From Limnobacter litoralis (lineage in GTDB: Bacteria; Pseudomonadota; Gammaproteobacteria; Burkholderiales; Burkholderiaceae_B): DNA of 64,000 bases. Location of the stretch: assembly GCF_030160455.1 (NCBI RefSeq), contig NZ_BSOJ01000009.1:124001-188000 (forward strand), written 5' to 3'. Both the position numbers and the translations under genes were made by a program. Positions 44,273-52,323 of this stretch are shown in pieces. Within the stretch, counting starts at the first letter, position 1, and each line of letters opens with the position of its first letter. The notes under the pieces were generated by a model, which was not told the origin of the DNA, ran no database searches, and saw only the letters and a list, made by a program, of their open reading frames with translations.

Positions 44273-44755
44273 TTGGATACAAATTTTCTGGCTTTGGCAG
44301 AAGTCGAATTGAGAGTCAAGCTGGCTTTGGTCAAACAAAATTCTGTTTGGCAGCCAGTGCGCTGGAATGTCATGGAATTGTTGCCAGCAGAGGCGGTGGT
44401 CACGGATCTAGAGAAGGAGTCTGGCGTTTTTCAGAATCTGGTTTTGCGCGTGTATCAAGATGAACTGCAAGGCTACTTTCTCAATCTTGATGCCGAGAAT
44501 CCGTGCCTTTCTTTTCTGGTTCGTCATCCAGATGAGGACGTGAGCAAATTACCCACCGTTGTGGATGTGACGGCAAGTTATGACGTTGCTGCACGTTGGA
44601 TGGACTCCAATGAAAACGTGCAAACGCTGCCCATGCCGGGGGTTATGGCGGCCTGGCTTGCAGAGTTGGTTCAAGCCCGTTATCAGCCGGAACCCAAGCG
44701 CAGACGTCGCCCCCAATCATTTGTCTCACCCGGCGAGCGGTACAACCATGAGTGA
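44273..44755 (+). CDS. DUF3305 domain protein of the formate dehydrogenase locus
   Basis: This is a 160-residue soluble protein of the DUF3305 family, which is found almost only beside formate dehydrogenase genes. It has no signal peptide or cofactor motif. The opening residues VKLALVKQNSVWQPVRWNVME and later SFLVRHPDED resemble the family. The TTG start has GAGG five bases upstream. It overlaps the DUF3306 gene by eight bases. It may be a maturation factor for FdhA, which is inference from association only. Confidence 0.82.
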   Translation: MDTNFLALAEVELRVKLALVKQNSVWQPVRWNVMELLPAEAVVTDLEKESGVFQNLVLRVYQDELQGYFLNLDAENPCLSFLVRHPDEDVSKLPTVVDVTASYDVAARWMDSNENVQTLPMPGVMAAWLAELVQARYQPEPKRRRRPQSFVSPGERYNHE

Positions 44756-45338
44756 TCGATTTTTAAGCCGTTGGTCCCGTTTAAAACGTGAAAACGACAA
44801 AAGATCGGAATCGAGCGATGGGATACGTCAAAATGGCACACCGTCAGAAATCCCGGAATCTGCTCCTCAGGCCGATTCTATACCTGCTATTTCCGACCCT
44901 CCGAAGCAATCTTTACTCGATCAGGTTGTTGATTCTGAGCCACTTGACGATGCGCTTCCGACGGAAGCCAATCTCAACGACGTGTTCAACAATGGTGGTA
45001 TTCAAAAGTTCCTGAATCCAAAGGTCGATCCACATCTTAGAAACAAGGCGTTTAAAACCTTGTTTCAGTTGCCCGAATTAGGCGTGATCGACTATTTGGA
45101 CGTTTATATGGAAGATTTCAACGTCTATGACAAGTTGGATGACGTCGAAATCAACAAAATGGAATCGGCGAAAGCACTGTTGTCCAGGGTTGATTTGCTA
45201 AGCGATCCGAGTTTACCCCAGGGCGATCAGCCAGTTGCCGACGAAGTGCCTGAGATTTCGCCTTCAGTGGGCCACACCCAGACATCAAGCCCCACGACCG
45301 AAGAGTCGGATTCCACGCAAAAGCCCGACTCAGAGTAG
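44748..45338 (+). CDS. DUF3306 domain protein of the formate dehydrogenase locus
   Basis: This is a 196-residue soluble protein of the DUF3306 family. The typical start is MSDRFLSRWSRLK and the central motif runs LRNKAFKTLFQLPEL, DYLDVYMEDFNVYD (about 95-125). The two ends are low-complexity and acidic. ATG at 44748 is chosen because the family begins exactly there. The gene overlaps DUF3305 by eight bases. It is followed by a 171-base gap holding the regulatory sites of the following operon. Function is unknown. The association with formate dehydrogenase is consistent. Confidence 0.84.
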   Translation: MSDRFLSRWSRLKRENDKRSESSDGIRQNGTPSEIPESAPQADSIPAISDPPKQSLLDQVVDSEPLDDALPTEANLNDVFNNGGIQKFLNPKVDPHLRNKAFKTLFQLPELGVIDYLDVYMEDFNVYDKLDDVEINKMESAKALLSRVDLLSDPSLPQGDQPVADEVPEISPSVGHTQTSSPTTEESDSTQKPDSE

Positions 45339-45342
45339 GGTC

Positions 45343-45381
45343 ATTTTGTCCTTGATGGTCACAATGCATCAGACAAAATGT
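45343..45381. promoter_or_regulatory. Inverted repeat, candidate upstream activator site
   Basis: CATTTTGTC (45343-45351) and GACAAAATG (45373-45381) form a perfect nine-base inverted repeat, 30 bases centre to centre. They lie about 75-115 bases upstream of the sigma-54 type promoter, the usual place for an enhancer-binding activator. The half sites resemble the FhlA-type CATTTCGTAC. The role is inferred. Confidence 0.5.
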
Positions 45382-45386
45382 GCCAT

Positions 45387-45401
45387 GCTGCTCTGCAGCA
45401 G
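45387..45401. repeat. 15-base palindrome in the fdh leader region
   Basis: TGCTGC and GCAGCA surround a TCT centre, giving a perfect small hairpin between the inverted repeat and the sigma-54 promoter. It has no T run for a terminator. It may be a second protein-binding site or chance. Confidence 0.35.
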
Positions 45402-45455
45402 AAAATAGGTCTGAGTCAAGTGACTGTTTCTTTTCAATTTTTTACTTTGAAAGAA

Positions 45456-45472
45456 TTGGCATGAAGATTGCT
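45456..45472 (+). promoter_or_regulatory. Sigma-54 type (-24/-12) promoter for the fdh ferredoxin operon
   Basis: TTGGCATGAAGATTGCT matches the -24/-12 consensus, with GG at 45458-45459 and GC at 45470-45471 exactly 12 bases apart. Transcription should start near 45483. That makes ATG 45510 the first usable start of the following gene and rules out the TTG at 45468. It implies RpoN control with an enhancer-binding protein. Confidence 0.78.
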
Positions 45473-45509
45473 AAACAAATCTATAGCAGTCAATAACTAC
45501 AAACACACA

Positions 45510-47594
45510 ATGAGCAAATTAGACGTCTGGGTTTGTGAATGTCGCGGCAGTCAAAATGGCACGGCCGACGATTTTGCATCAGTGTTGCAGGCAGAGGGCT
45601 TGCACACTGCCCAGCAGGCTTGTCGCGGAGGCATGTCTGGTCTTCAGGCGTCTATTGCCAATGCAGGCGCCAGCACCGCCTTGGTGGGATGCACCCAAGA
45701 GCGTGCCGTGTTTGAGGCTTTGCTCGACGTTGATCAGGCCTTTCAACCCATTCGTTTTGTGAATTTGCGCGGAGCCATGCGTGCTCAGCCCAATGTGAAG
45801 GGTGTTTCCGCTGCAGTCACAGCCGCATTGGCCTCCTACCATCAGAATTTCACGGCAGATGCAGTGCCGCCCGTGTTGTTTCAAACCTCCGGGAGGGTTG
45901 CGGTGTTGGGTGACAACGCAGACATGCTCGAATACTCGGCCATGCTTGCGCAAAACCTGTCTGTTGATTTTTTCATCGCAGATGCAGGCGGCACGCGCTT
46001 GCCTGCTGACCGTGCGCTGAACGTAATTTACGGGCGAGTTGAGAGCGCCACCGGCTACCTTGGCAAATTTGAGCTGGAGGTGGTGGCAACCAATCCGATC
46101 GACGCCGAACTTTGCACACGTTGCGGTGCTTGTGTCGAGGCTTGCCCGACCAGCAGCATAGACGCCGATGGCCTGTTTATTGACCTGGATCGCTGCGACA
46201 GAAGTGGCGCCTGCGTCAAGGCTTGCGGTGATTTCAAGGCCATTCGTTTCGGCGCCCTGAAAGAGGTTCAAAAGCGCGAATACGACATGGTGATTGACTG
46301 CACTGCGTCAGGACTTTTTCTGGACAGGCAGCCACCTCTTGGTTACTGGAAGGTGGAGGGCGGGCCGACTCAGATGACCCAGGTCATGCTGGAAGCGATT
46401 CAGACCGTGGGGGATTTTGAAAAGCCCAAGTTTTTCGAATACAGGCCCAATCTTTGCGCGCACGATCGTTCAGGTCAATCCGGATGTTCTGCTTGTATTG
46501 ACACTTGCAGCACCAAGGCCATTCGCTCCATTGGCGAGAAAATTGCTGTAACCCCTCATCTGTGCCTGGGTTGCGGCGCATGTGCAACAGTCTGTCCGAC
46601 GGGTGCTCTTCAATATGCCTACACGCCCGCGGTCGCCATGGGTGAAGCATTGCGACGGGCGCTTGAAACCTATCGCCAGCATGCTGACTTGCCAGTGGAT
46701 CTTGTGTTTCATGCGTCGTCCTTGACGCATGACTGGCTGGAGAAAGTGAAAGCCAGTGATGATTTGGCGCAAAGCTGCCAGCATGCGGTGCTCCCTCTGG
46801 ATGTGCATCACACGGCCAGCATCGGTCCTGACCTCTGGCTGACCGCTTTTGCCTTTGGCGCATCGCGCGTTACGCTCGTGATGACTCCCGAAGAGCATGG
46901 GTTCTACGGCGAGGCATTGAATAATCAAGTTCAGTGGGTTAATTCCGTGATGGTTGCCCTTGGCTATGAGGCCAGGGTGAGAGTGCTTGCACAAGCCGAT
47001 GCGGCCGACATATACAGGCAGAAGCTTGGCGGATTCAAGAAGACTTGGCAGGCCGCAGCGTTTGAAATGTCAGGCACCAAACGCGGCCGAATGGAATTCG
47101 CCTTGGATCACCTTGCCGATCAATCCGGTACGGATGTGTCCTCCCCGATTCCCCTGGCTGCGCCTTCGCCTTTCGGCAAGGTGCTTGTAGACACGTCGAA
47201 GTGTACTTTGTGCATGTCATGCACCAGCGCATGCCCGGCCTCGGCTCTGATTGACAATCCTGAAACGCCCCAGCTTCGATTCATTGAACGCAACTGCGTG
47301 CAGTGCGGCCTTTGTGTAAACACATGCCCGGAAGATGCATTGACCCTGGTGCCCCAGTTACAGCTGGGTGCGGCTGCGCGCAGTCGTCAGGTATTGAATG
47401 AAAGTCAGCCTTATCACTGCACCTCTTGTGGCAAGCCCTTTGGCACCCGCCACATGATCGAAACCATGTTGACCAAGTTGTCTGCTCACAGCATGTTTGC
47501 GCAAAATGCCAAGCGACTCACCATGTGCGGGGACTGTCGGGTCAATGACATGTTCAGGGCAGAAGATGAAATGAAAATTGTGGAGAAAAAGTAA
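45510..47594 (+). CDS. Multi-[4Fe-4S] cluster protein of the formate dehydrogenase locus
   Basis: This is a large cytosolic iron-sulfur protein of 694 residues found in the DUF3305/DUF3306 formate dehydrogenase clusters. The frame shows at least six cysteine groups. Clear ferredoxin types are CTRCGACVEACP, CLGCGACATVCP, CTLCMSCTSACP and CVQCGLCVNTCP. Two are atypical (CDRSGACVKAC and CSACIDTC). A C-terminal CTSCGKPFG plus CGDC pair resembles a zinc site. It may carry electrons or assist FdhA maturation; the exact role is not established. ATG at 45510 is preferred since it lies downstream of the predicted transcription start. The stop overlaps the TorD-like gene (TAATG). Confidence 0.87.
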   Translation: MSKLDVWVCECRGSQNGTADDFASVLQAEGLHTAQQACRGGMSGLQASIANAGASTALVGCTQERAVFEALLDVDQAFQPIRFVNLRGAMRAQPNVKGVSAAVTAALASYHQNFTADAVPPVLFQTSGRVAVLGDNADMLEYSAMLAQNLSVDFFIADAGGTRLPADRALNVIYGRVESATGYLGKFELEVVATNPIDAELCTRCGACVEACPTSSIDADGLFIDLDRCDRSGACVKACGDFKAIRFGALKEVQKREYDMVIDCTASGLFLDRQPPLGYWKVEGGPTQMTQVMLEAIQTVGDFEKPKFFEYRPNLCAHDRSGQSGCSACIDTCSTKAIRSIGEKIAVTPHLCLGCGACATVCPTGALQYAYTPAVAMGEALRRALETYRQHADLPVDLVFHASSLTHDWLEKVKASDDLAQSCQHAVLPLDVHHTASIGPDLWLTAFAFGASRVTLVMTPEEHGFYGEALNNQVQWVNSVMVALGYEARVRVLAQADAADIYRQKLGGFKKTWQAAAFEMSGTKRGRMEFALDHLADQSGTDVSSPIPLAAPSPFGKVLVDTSKCTLCMSCTSACPASALIDNPETPQLRFIERNCVQCGLCVNTCPEDALTLVPQLQLGAAARSRQVLNESQPYHCTSCGKPFGTRHMIETMLTKLSAHSMFAQNAKRLTMCGDCRVNDMFRAEDEMKIVEKK

Positions 47595-48217
47595 TGACCT
47601 CCGTTCATCCCCGAGACAACAGCATCGCAGGTGAAGACTGGGCCAGGGCGGATTTCTACAGCCTTCTGGCGCAACTTTTTGCCGGACGTGTAGACGACAG
47701 TTTTCTGGCGCGTTTTCGTGAAATTGATCCTTCAAGCGTAGACCTTGCCAGCCCTTTGGGCTTTGAGTTTTCCGAATTGCTTCGTGCGGTCAAGCATGTT
47801 GATTCAGCGGCAATCAAGTCCGAATACGACGACAGTTTTATTGGCGTGGGCAGGCCCGAAATTTTTCTGTTTGGTTCTTACTACCAAACCGGTTTCCTCA
47901 ATGAGAAGCCGTTGATCAAATTGCGCAACGACTTGGCCGCTTTGGGCTTGGAGCGCGATGAATCCATGGTTGAAACGGAAGACCATTTGGCCTTTCTTTG
48001 TGAAGTGATGCGGTATTTGATACTTGCCGACGATCCCCCGGTTGCCTTTTCTGTGCAGAGGGCGTTTTTTCACAACCACATTGCGGGTTGGTACGAAGAG
48101 GCCATGCAGGCCATAGAGCATGGCGGAAAAACAGATTTTTACAAGGTTGTTGGCCGTTTGGCCAAAGTGTTTTTTGATGTGGAAACTCAGTCTTTTGACT
48201 TTGAACACGCAGTTTAA
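47594..48217 (+). CDS. TorD/DmsD family cytoplasmic chaperone
   Basis: This is a 207-residue redox-enzyme maturation chaperone of the TorD/DmsD family. It binds the Tat signal of molybdoenzymes and checks cofactor loading before export. Recognisable segments are ARADFYSLLAQLFAG, the EYDDSFIGVGRPEIFLFGSYY stretch and the late EDHLAFLCEVMRYLI helix. Its ATG overlaps the previous stop, and the small Tat protein begins 14 bases after its end. The client is most likely FdhA encoded next. Confidence 0.92.
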   Translation: MTSVHPRDNSIAGEDWARADFYSLLAQLFAGRVDDSFLARFREIDPSSVDLASPLGFEFSELLRAVKHVDSAAIKSEYDDSFIGVGRPEIFLFGSYYQTGFLNEKPLIKLRNDLAALGLERDESMVETEDHLAFLCEVMRYLILADDPPVAFSVQRAFFHNHIAGWYEEAMQAIEHGGKTDFYKVVGRLAKVFFDVETQSFDFEHAV

Positions 48218-48230
48218 TCGAGGTGACAAT

Positions 48231-48458
48231 ATGACGAACAAATCCAAGATGAATGACAAGTCAGTGGCTTCTCGGCGTCAGTTCCTGCTGGGAGCCGGCG
48301 TGGGTGCCGCTGCCGCTGGTGCTGCGCTATTGGCCAGCCAGAAGGCGCAGACAGTCGAAAAGGTGGCGCAAGCCGAACCTTCAGCCACACCGGTTAAAGG
48401 GGACGGTTATCAGCTGTCAGACCACGTCAAAACTTACTACCGAACCTTGCTGGTTTAA
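48231..48458 (+). CDS. Small twin-arginine protein of the formate dehydrogenase locus
   Basis: This is a 75-residue protein with a clear Tat signal: SRRQFLLGAG followed by an alanine-rich hydrophobic stretch (about 14-40). A short mature part ending YQLSDHVKTYYRTLLV follows. It contains no metal or cofactor motif. Such small Tat proteins directly precede fdhA in many proteobacterial clusters and may form part of, or escort, the exported enzyme, which is unproven. ATG at 48231 is the first Met after the AGGTGACAAT ribosome region. fdhA starts 16 bases downstream. Confidence 0.9.
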   Translation: MTNKSKMNDKSVASRRQFLLGAGVGAAAAGAALLASQKAQTVEKVAQAEPSATPVKGDGYQLSDHVKTYYRTLLV

Positions 48459-48473
48459 TTGCAGGAGACTGGA

Positions 48474-51407
48474 ATGTTGAAGAAGAAAGAGTCCAACTTG
48501 CAAGTTCAGGCAGCACCAACAGCCCGCATGAATTTGTTGCATAAACTGGGCAGCGCCATGGGTACCATGGACCGCCGTGCCTTTTTGAAGAAATCCGGTA
48601 TCGGCGTTGGCGCTGGTGCAGTCGCCGGCGCGTTGCCCTTCGGCATGGTCAAAAAGGCCAGCGCCGAGGCCAAGGCCACCAACGGTGGAAAGATTGAAGT
48701 CAAACGCACCGTGTGTACTCATTGTTCAGTGGGTTGCGCAGTGGATGCGGTCGTCGAAAACGGTGTTTGGGTACGTCAAAACCCCGTGTTCGACAGCCCC
48801 ATCAACATGGGTTCGCATTGCGCCAAGGGCGCGGCCCTGCGTGAGCACGGTCACGGTGAGCACCGCTTGAAGTACCCCATGAAATTGGTGAATGGCAAGT
48901 ACACCAAAATCACTTGGGATGAGGCACTGGATGCCATCAGCAAGAAAATGCTGGCTTTGCGCGAAAAGAGCGGACCTGACTCCATCTTCTTCGTAGGCTC
49001 ATCCAAGCACAACAACGAGCAAAGCTATCTGATGCGCAAGTGGGTTTCCCTGTGGGGCACCAACAACTGCGACCACCAGGCCCGAATTTGCCACTCCACC
49101 ACAGTGGCGGGTGTGGCCAACACTTGGGGTTATGGCGCCATGACCAACTCCTACAACGACATGCAGAACACCAAGTGCGCGTTGTACATTGGTTCTAACG
49201 CTGCCGAGGCGCATCCAGTCTCTATGCTGCACATGCTGCACGCCAAGGAAACTGGCGCAAAAATGATTGTGGTCGACCCTCGATTCACACGCACGGCGGC
49301 CCGTGCTGACAAGCACATCCGCATTCGTTCAGGTTCAGACATTCCTTTCCTGTTCGGAGTGCTTTACCACATCTTCAAGAACGGCTGGGAAGACACCAAG
49401 TACATCAATGACCGGGTTTATGGCATGGACCAGGTCAAGGCCGATGTACTTGCCAAGTGGACTCCCGACAAAGTGGAAGAGGCTTGCGGCGTATCCGAGG
49501 CCGATGTTTATTATGTGGCCGAGACCATGTCCAAAAACCGCCCAAGCACTCTGGTGTGGTGCATGGGCCAAACCCAGCATACCATCGGTAACGCCATGGT
49601 TCGTGCTTCTTGTATTCTGCAACTGGCCTTAGGTAACGTAGGTGTATCAGGCGGTGGCACCAATATTTTCCGCGGTCACGACAACGTACAGGGTGCCACC
49701 GACGTAGGACCCAACCCAGATTCATTGCCAGGCTATTACGGCATTGCTGAAGGTTCATGGAAGCACTGGTGCAGCGTTTGGGGTCTTGATTATGAATACG
49801 TCAAGGGCCGCTACGCCGAAGACATGATGAGCAAGAGCGGGATGACCGTTTCCCGCTGGGTAGATGGTGTATTGGAGAATCCTGAACTGATCGATCAGAA
49901 GGCCGGCAATTTGAAGGGCCTGTTCTTCTGGGGCCACGCACCGAACTCTCAGACTCGTGGTCTGGACATGAAGCGTGCCATGGACAAGCTCGATCTGTTG
50001 GTCGTGATTGATCCTTATCCCTCTGCAACAGCCGCCATGGCTGCCATGCCTGGCGACCCCGCTGATTTGAATCCGAACCGGGAAGTGTATCTGCTGCCTT
50101 CTACCACGCAGTTTGAAACACATGGTTCAGTAACCGCCTCCAACCGATCCATGCAGTGGCGCGAGCAGGTGATCGAGCCTTTGTTCGATAGCCGCACTGA
50201 CCACATGATTATGTATCAGTTTGCACAGAAGCTAGGTTTCGCAAACGAACTTGTCAAGAACTACAAGATGGTCGATGGCAAAGGCGGAATGAAAGAGCCT
50301 GAAATCGAATCTATTCTTCAAGAAATTAACCGTGGCACCTGGACGATCGGTATGAGCGGCCAGAGCCCGGAACGTTTGAAAATGCACATGAAAAATATGC
50401 ACACCTTCAATGTGCGCAGTCTGCGTGCCGAGGGTGGTCCATGTGATGGCGATTATTTCGGATTGCCTTGGCCTTGCTATGGCACACCCGAGCTGAAGCA
50501 CCCTGGCTCTCCAGTGCTTTACAACACTTCATTGAATGTCATGGATGGTGGCGGTAATTTCCGCGCCAACTTCGGCGTTGAAAAAGATGGTGTTTCGCTG
50601 TTGGCAGCAGATGGCTCTTACTCCAAGGGTGCTGAAATCACAACGGGCTATCCAGAGTTTACGTCTGACATGCTCAAAAAATTGGGCTGGTGGGACGATC
50701 TTACAGAGGATGAGAAGAAGCTTGCAGATGGCAAAAACTGGAAAACCGATCTGTCGGGCGGTATTCAGCGTGTGGCGATGAAACATGGCTGTCATCCATT
50801 TGGTAACGCGCGCGCACGTGCCGTGGTCTGGAACTTCCCTGATCCGGTTCCACAACACCGTGAGCCGCTGTATTCGACACGTCCTGACCTTGTGGCCAAG
50901 TATCCAACGCACGACGACAAGAAGAACTTCTGGCGCCTGCCGACGCTGTACAAATCCATCCAGGAGAAAAATGCGGACATCAACAAGAGTTTCCCGTTGA
51001 TCATGACTTCTGGTCGCTTGGTGGAATACGAAGGTGGTGGCGAGGAAACTCGCTCCAACCCATGGCTGGCAGAATTGCAACAGGAAATGTTTGTTGAAAT
51101 TCACCCCAAGGTGGCCAACGACCGTGGCATTGCAAACGGCGACAAAGTGCACGTCAAAACACCGACTGGCGCGAAATTGCTGGTGCAGGCGCACGTCACT
51201 CGCAGCGTGGATGAGCACACTGTGTTCTTGCCGTTCCACTTCTCGGGTCACTGGCAAGGCAAAGACATGCTGGCCTACTACCCAGAGGGTGCGCATCCAA
51301 TCGTGCGTGGTGAGGCGGTCAACACCGCAACCACCTATGGTTACGACGCCGTCACCATGATGCAGGAAACCAAGACGACTGTTTGTCAGATCGAGAAGGC
51401 CGTTTAA
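48474..51407 (+). CDS. fdhA: Formate dehydrogenase catalytic (alpha) subunit, cysteine form
   Basis: This molybdenum or tungsten enzyme oxidises formate to CO2 in the periplasm. The 977-residue protein has a Tat signal (DRRAFLKKSGIG, about 28-39). The [4Fe-4S] cysteines follow in CTHCSVGC and CAKG, then a bis-MGD domain. The metal ligand is Cys206 in ARICHSTT, encoded by TGC, so the protein is not a selenoprotein. ATG at 48474 is chosen because GGAG lies six bases upstream. The TTG at 48459 is rejected. Partners are the 4Fe-4S beta subunit, cytochrome b and the small lipoprotein downstream. Its Mo cofactor genes lie divergently. Confidence 0.96.
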   Translation: MLKKKESNLQVQAAPTARMNLLHKLGSAMGTMDRRAFLKKSGIGVGAGAVAGALPFGMVKKASAEAKATNGGKIEVKRTVCTHCSVGCAVDAVVENGVWVRQNPVFDSPINMGSHCAKGAALREHGHGEHRLKYPMKLVNGKYTKITWDEALDAISKKMLALREKSGPDSIFFVGSSKHNNEQSYLMRKWVSLWGTNNCDHQARICHSTTVAGVANTWGYGAMTNSYNDMQNTKCALYIGSNAAEAHPVSMLHMLHAKETGAKMIVVDPRFTRTAARADKHIRIRSGSDIPFLFGVLYHIFKNGWEDTKYINDRVYGMDQVKADVLAKWTPDKVEEACGVSEADVYYVAETMSKNRPSTLVWCMGQTQHTIGNAMVRASCILQLALGNVGVSGGGTNIFRGHDNVQGATDVGPNPDSLPGYYGIAEGSWKHWCSVWGLDYEYVKGRYAEDMMSKSGMTVSRWVDGVLENPELIDQKAGNLKGLFFWGHAPNSQTRGLDMKRAMDKLDLLVVIDPYPSATAAMAAMPGDPADLNPNREVYLLPSTTQFETHGSVTASNRSMQWREQVIEPLFDSRTDHMIMYQFAQKLGFANELVKNYKMVDGKGGMKEPEIESILQEINRGTWTIGMSGQSPERLKMHMKNMHTFNVRSLRAEGGPCDGDYFGLPWPCYGTPELKHPGSPVLYNTSLNVMDGGGNFRANFGVEKDGVSLLAADGSYSKGAEITTGYPEFTSDMLKKLGWWDDLTEDEKKLADGKNWKTDLSGGIQRVAMKHGCHPFGNARARAVVWNFPDPVPQHREPLYSTRPDLVAKYPTHDDKKNFWRLPTLYKSIQEKNADINKSFPLIMTSGRLVEYEGGGEETRSNPWLAELQQEMFVEIHPKVANDRGIANGDKVHVKTPTGAKLLVQAHVTRSVDEHTVFLPFHFSGHWQGKDMLAYYPEGAHPIVRGEAVNTATTYGYDAVTMMQETKTTVCQIEKAV

Positions 51408-51433
51408 GGCGCTAAGGTACAAAGGAGAAAAAA

Positions 51434-52045
51434 ATGGCACGAATGAAGTTTCTAAGTGATGCCGAGCGCTGTATCGAGTGCAACGGCTGCGTCACTGCCT
51501 GTAAAAACGAGCATGAAATCCCATGGGGCATCAATCGCCGCCGCGTTGTCACGATCAATGACGGTGAGCCAGGCGAGAAGTCAATCTCTGTGGCGTGCAT
51601 GCACTGTTCAGACGCACCTTGCATGGCAGTGTGCCCGGTTAATTGCTTCTACAAAACCGATGAAGGCGTTGTGCTGCATGACAAAGACCTGTGCATCGGT
51701 TGCGGATATTGCTTCTACGCTTGTCCGTTTGGCGCGCCCCAGTTCCCGCAAGAAGGTCAGTTTGGTCAGCGCGGAAAGATGGACAAGTGCACTTTCTGTT
51801 CAGGTGGCCCAGAGGAAAACAACTCTGAAGCCGAGTTTGAAAAATATGGCCGCAACCGCCTTGCAGAGGGCAAGCTGCCACTGTGCGCAGAAATGTGTTC
51901 GACCAAGGCTTTGTTGGCTGGCGATGCCGATGTCATTTCTGACATTTTCCGCAACCGCGTGCTGATTCGCGGCAAAGGTGCTGAACTGTGGGGCTGGAAT
52001 TCTGCCTACGGTAAGCCCGAGAAGAAAGAAGGAGCCGCGTCATGA
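51434..52045 (+). CDS. fdhB: Formate dehydrogenase iron-sulfur (beta) subunit
   Basis: This is the electron-transfer subunit with four ferredoxin-type cysteine groups (CIECNGCVTAC, CMHCSDAPCMAVCP, CIGCGYCFYACP, CTFC plus a later CAEMC). It passes electrons from FdhA to the cytochrome b subunit. At 203 residues it lacks the C-terminal membrane helix found in FdnH, so it is a soluble type attached to the periplasmic or cytosolic face with FdhA. It starts 26 bases after fdhA with AGGAGA ahead. It overlaps the lipoprotein gene by four bases. Confidence 0.95.
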   Translation: MARMKFLSDAERCIECNGCVTACKNEHEIPWGINRRRVVTINDGEPGEKSISVACMHCSDAPCMAVCPVNCFYKTDEGVVLHDKDLCIGCGYCFYACPFGAPQFPQEGQFGQRGKMDKCTFCSGGPEENNSEAEFEKYGRNRLAEGKLPLCAEMCSTKALLAGDADVISDIFRNRVLIRGKGAELWGWNSAYGKPEKKEGAAS

Positions 52046-52314
52046 AAGTCACCAACACAATGGTAGTGGCACTTTCTGTCGGCCTTTTGGCTTTGACCGC
52101 AGGATGTTCCAAGCTGGAACAAGCCAACGGTGGCAAAGGCTACGCAGGCAAGGCTGATACACCGGCCTACTCAGGCAACGGTGGCAAGTTTTCTGCCAAT
52201 GACTTTACGCCTGGCGACAAAACCAGCTGGCAGGAAGCCTTGACCAATCGCTCCAAGGGGCAAAATGAGTACAACCGTACACCACCCAGGGATACGGTCA
52301 GCAACAACAAATAG
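52042..52314 (+). CDS. Small lipoprotein between fdhB and the fdh cytochrome gene
   Basis: This is a 90-residue protein with a lipoprotein signal: a hydrophobic stretch to residue 21, then the lipobox LTAGC, with Cys22 as the lipidated residue. The mature 69 residues are polar and Gly/Asn-rich with SWQEALTNRSKGQNEYNR, and contain no further Cys or metal motif. I know no name for it. The ATGA overlap with fdhB and the nine-base gap to the cytochrome gene place it in the enzyme operon, so it may help hold or assemble the periplasmic complex. That is inference. Confidence 0.85.
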   Translation: MKVTNTMVVALSVGLLALTAGCSKLEQANGGKGYAGKADTPAYSGNGGKFSANDFTPGDKTSWQEALTNRSKGQNEYNRTPPRDTVSNNK

Positions 52315-52323
52315 GAGGTTTGG

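Noticed and set aside
45343-45381. Terminator after the DUF3306 gene
   Set aside because: The arms are 21 bases apart, AT-rich in the stem and lack a following T run. An activator site fits better.
45468-45510. TTG 45468 as the start of the iron-sulfur protein
   Set aside because: It lies inside the sigma-54 promoter and upstream of the expected transcript start. ATG 45510 is the first usable start.
48474-51407. Selenocysteine formate dehydrogenase
   Set aside because: The metal ligand position is encoded by TGC at 49089-49091, not TGA, and there is no in-frame TGA before the stop, so it is the cysteine form.
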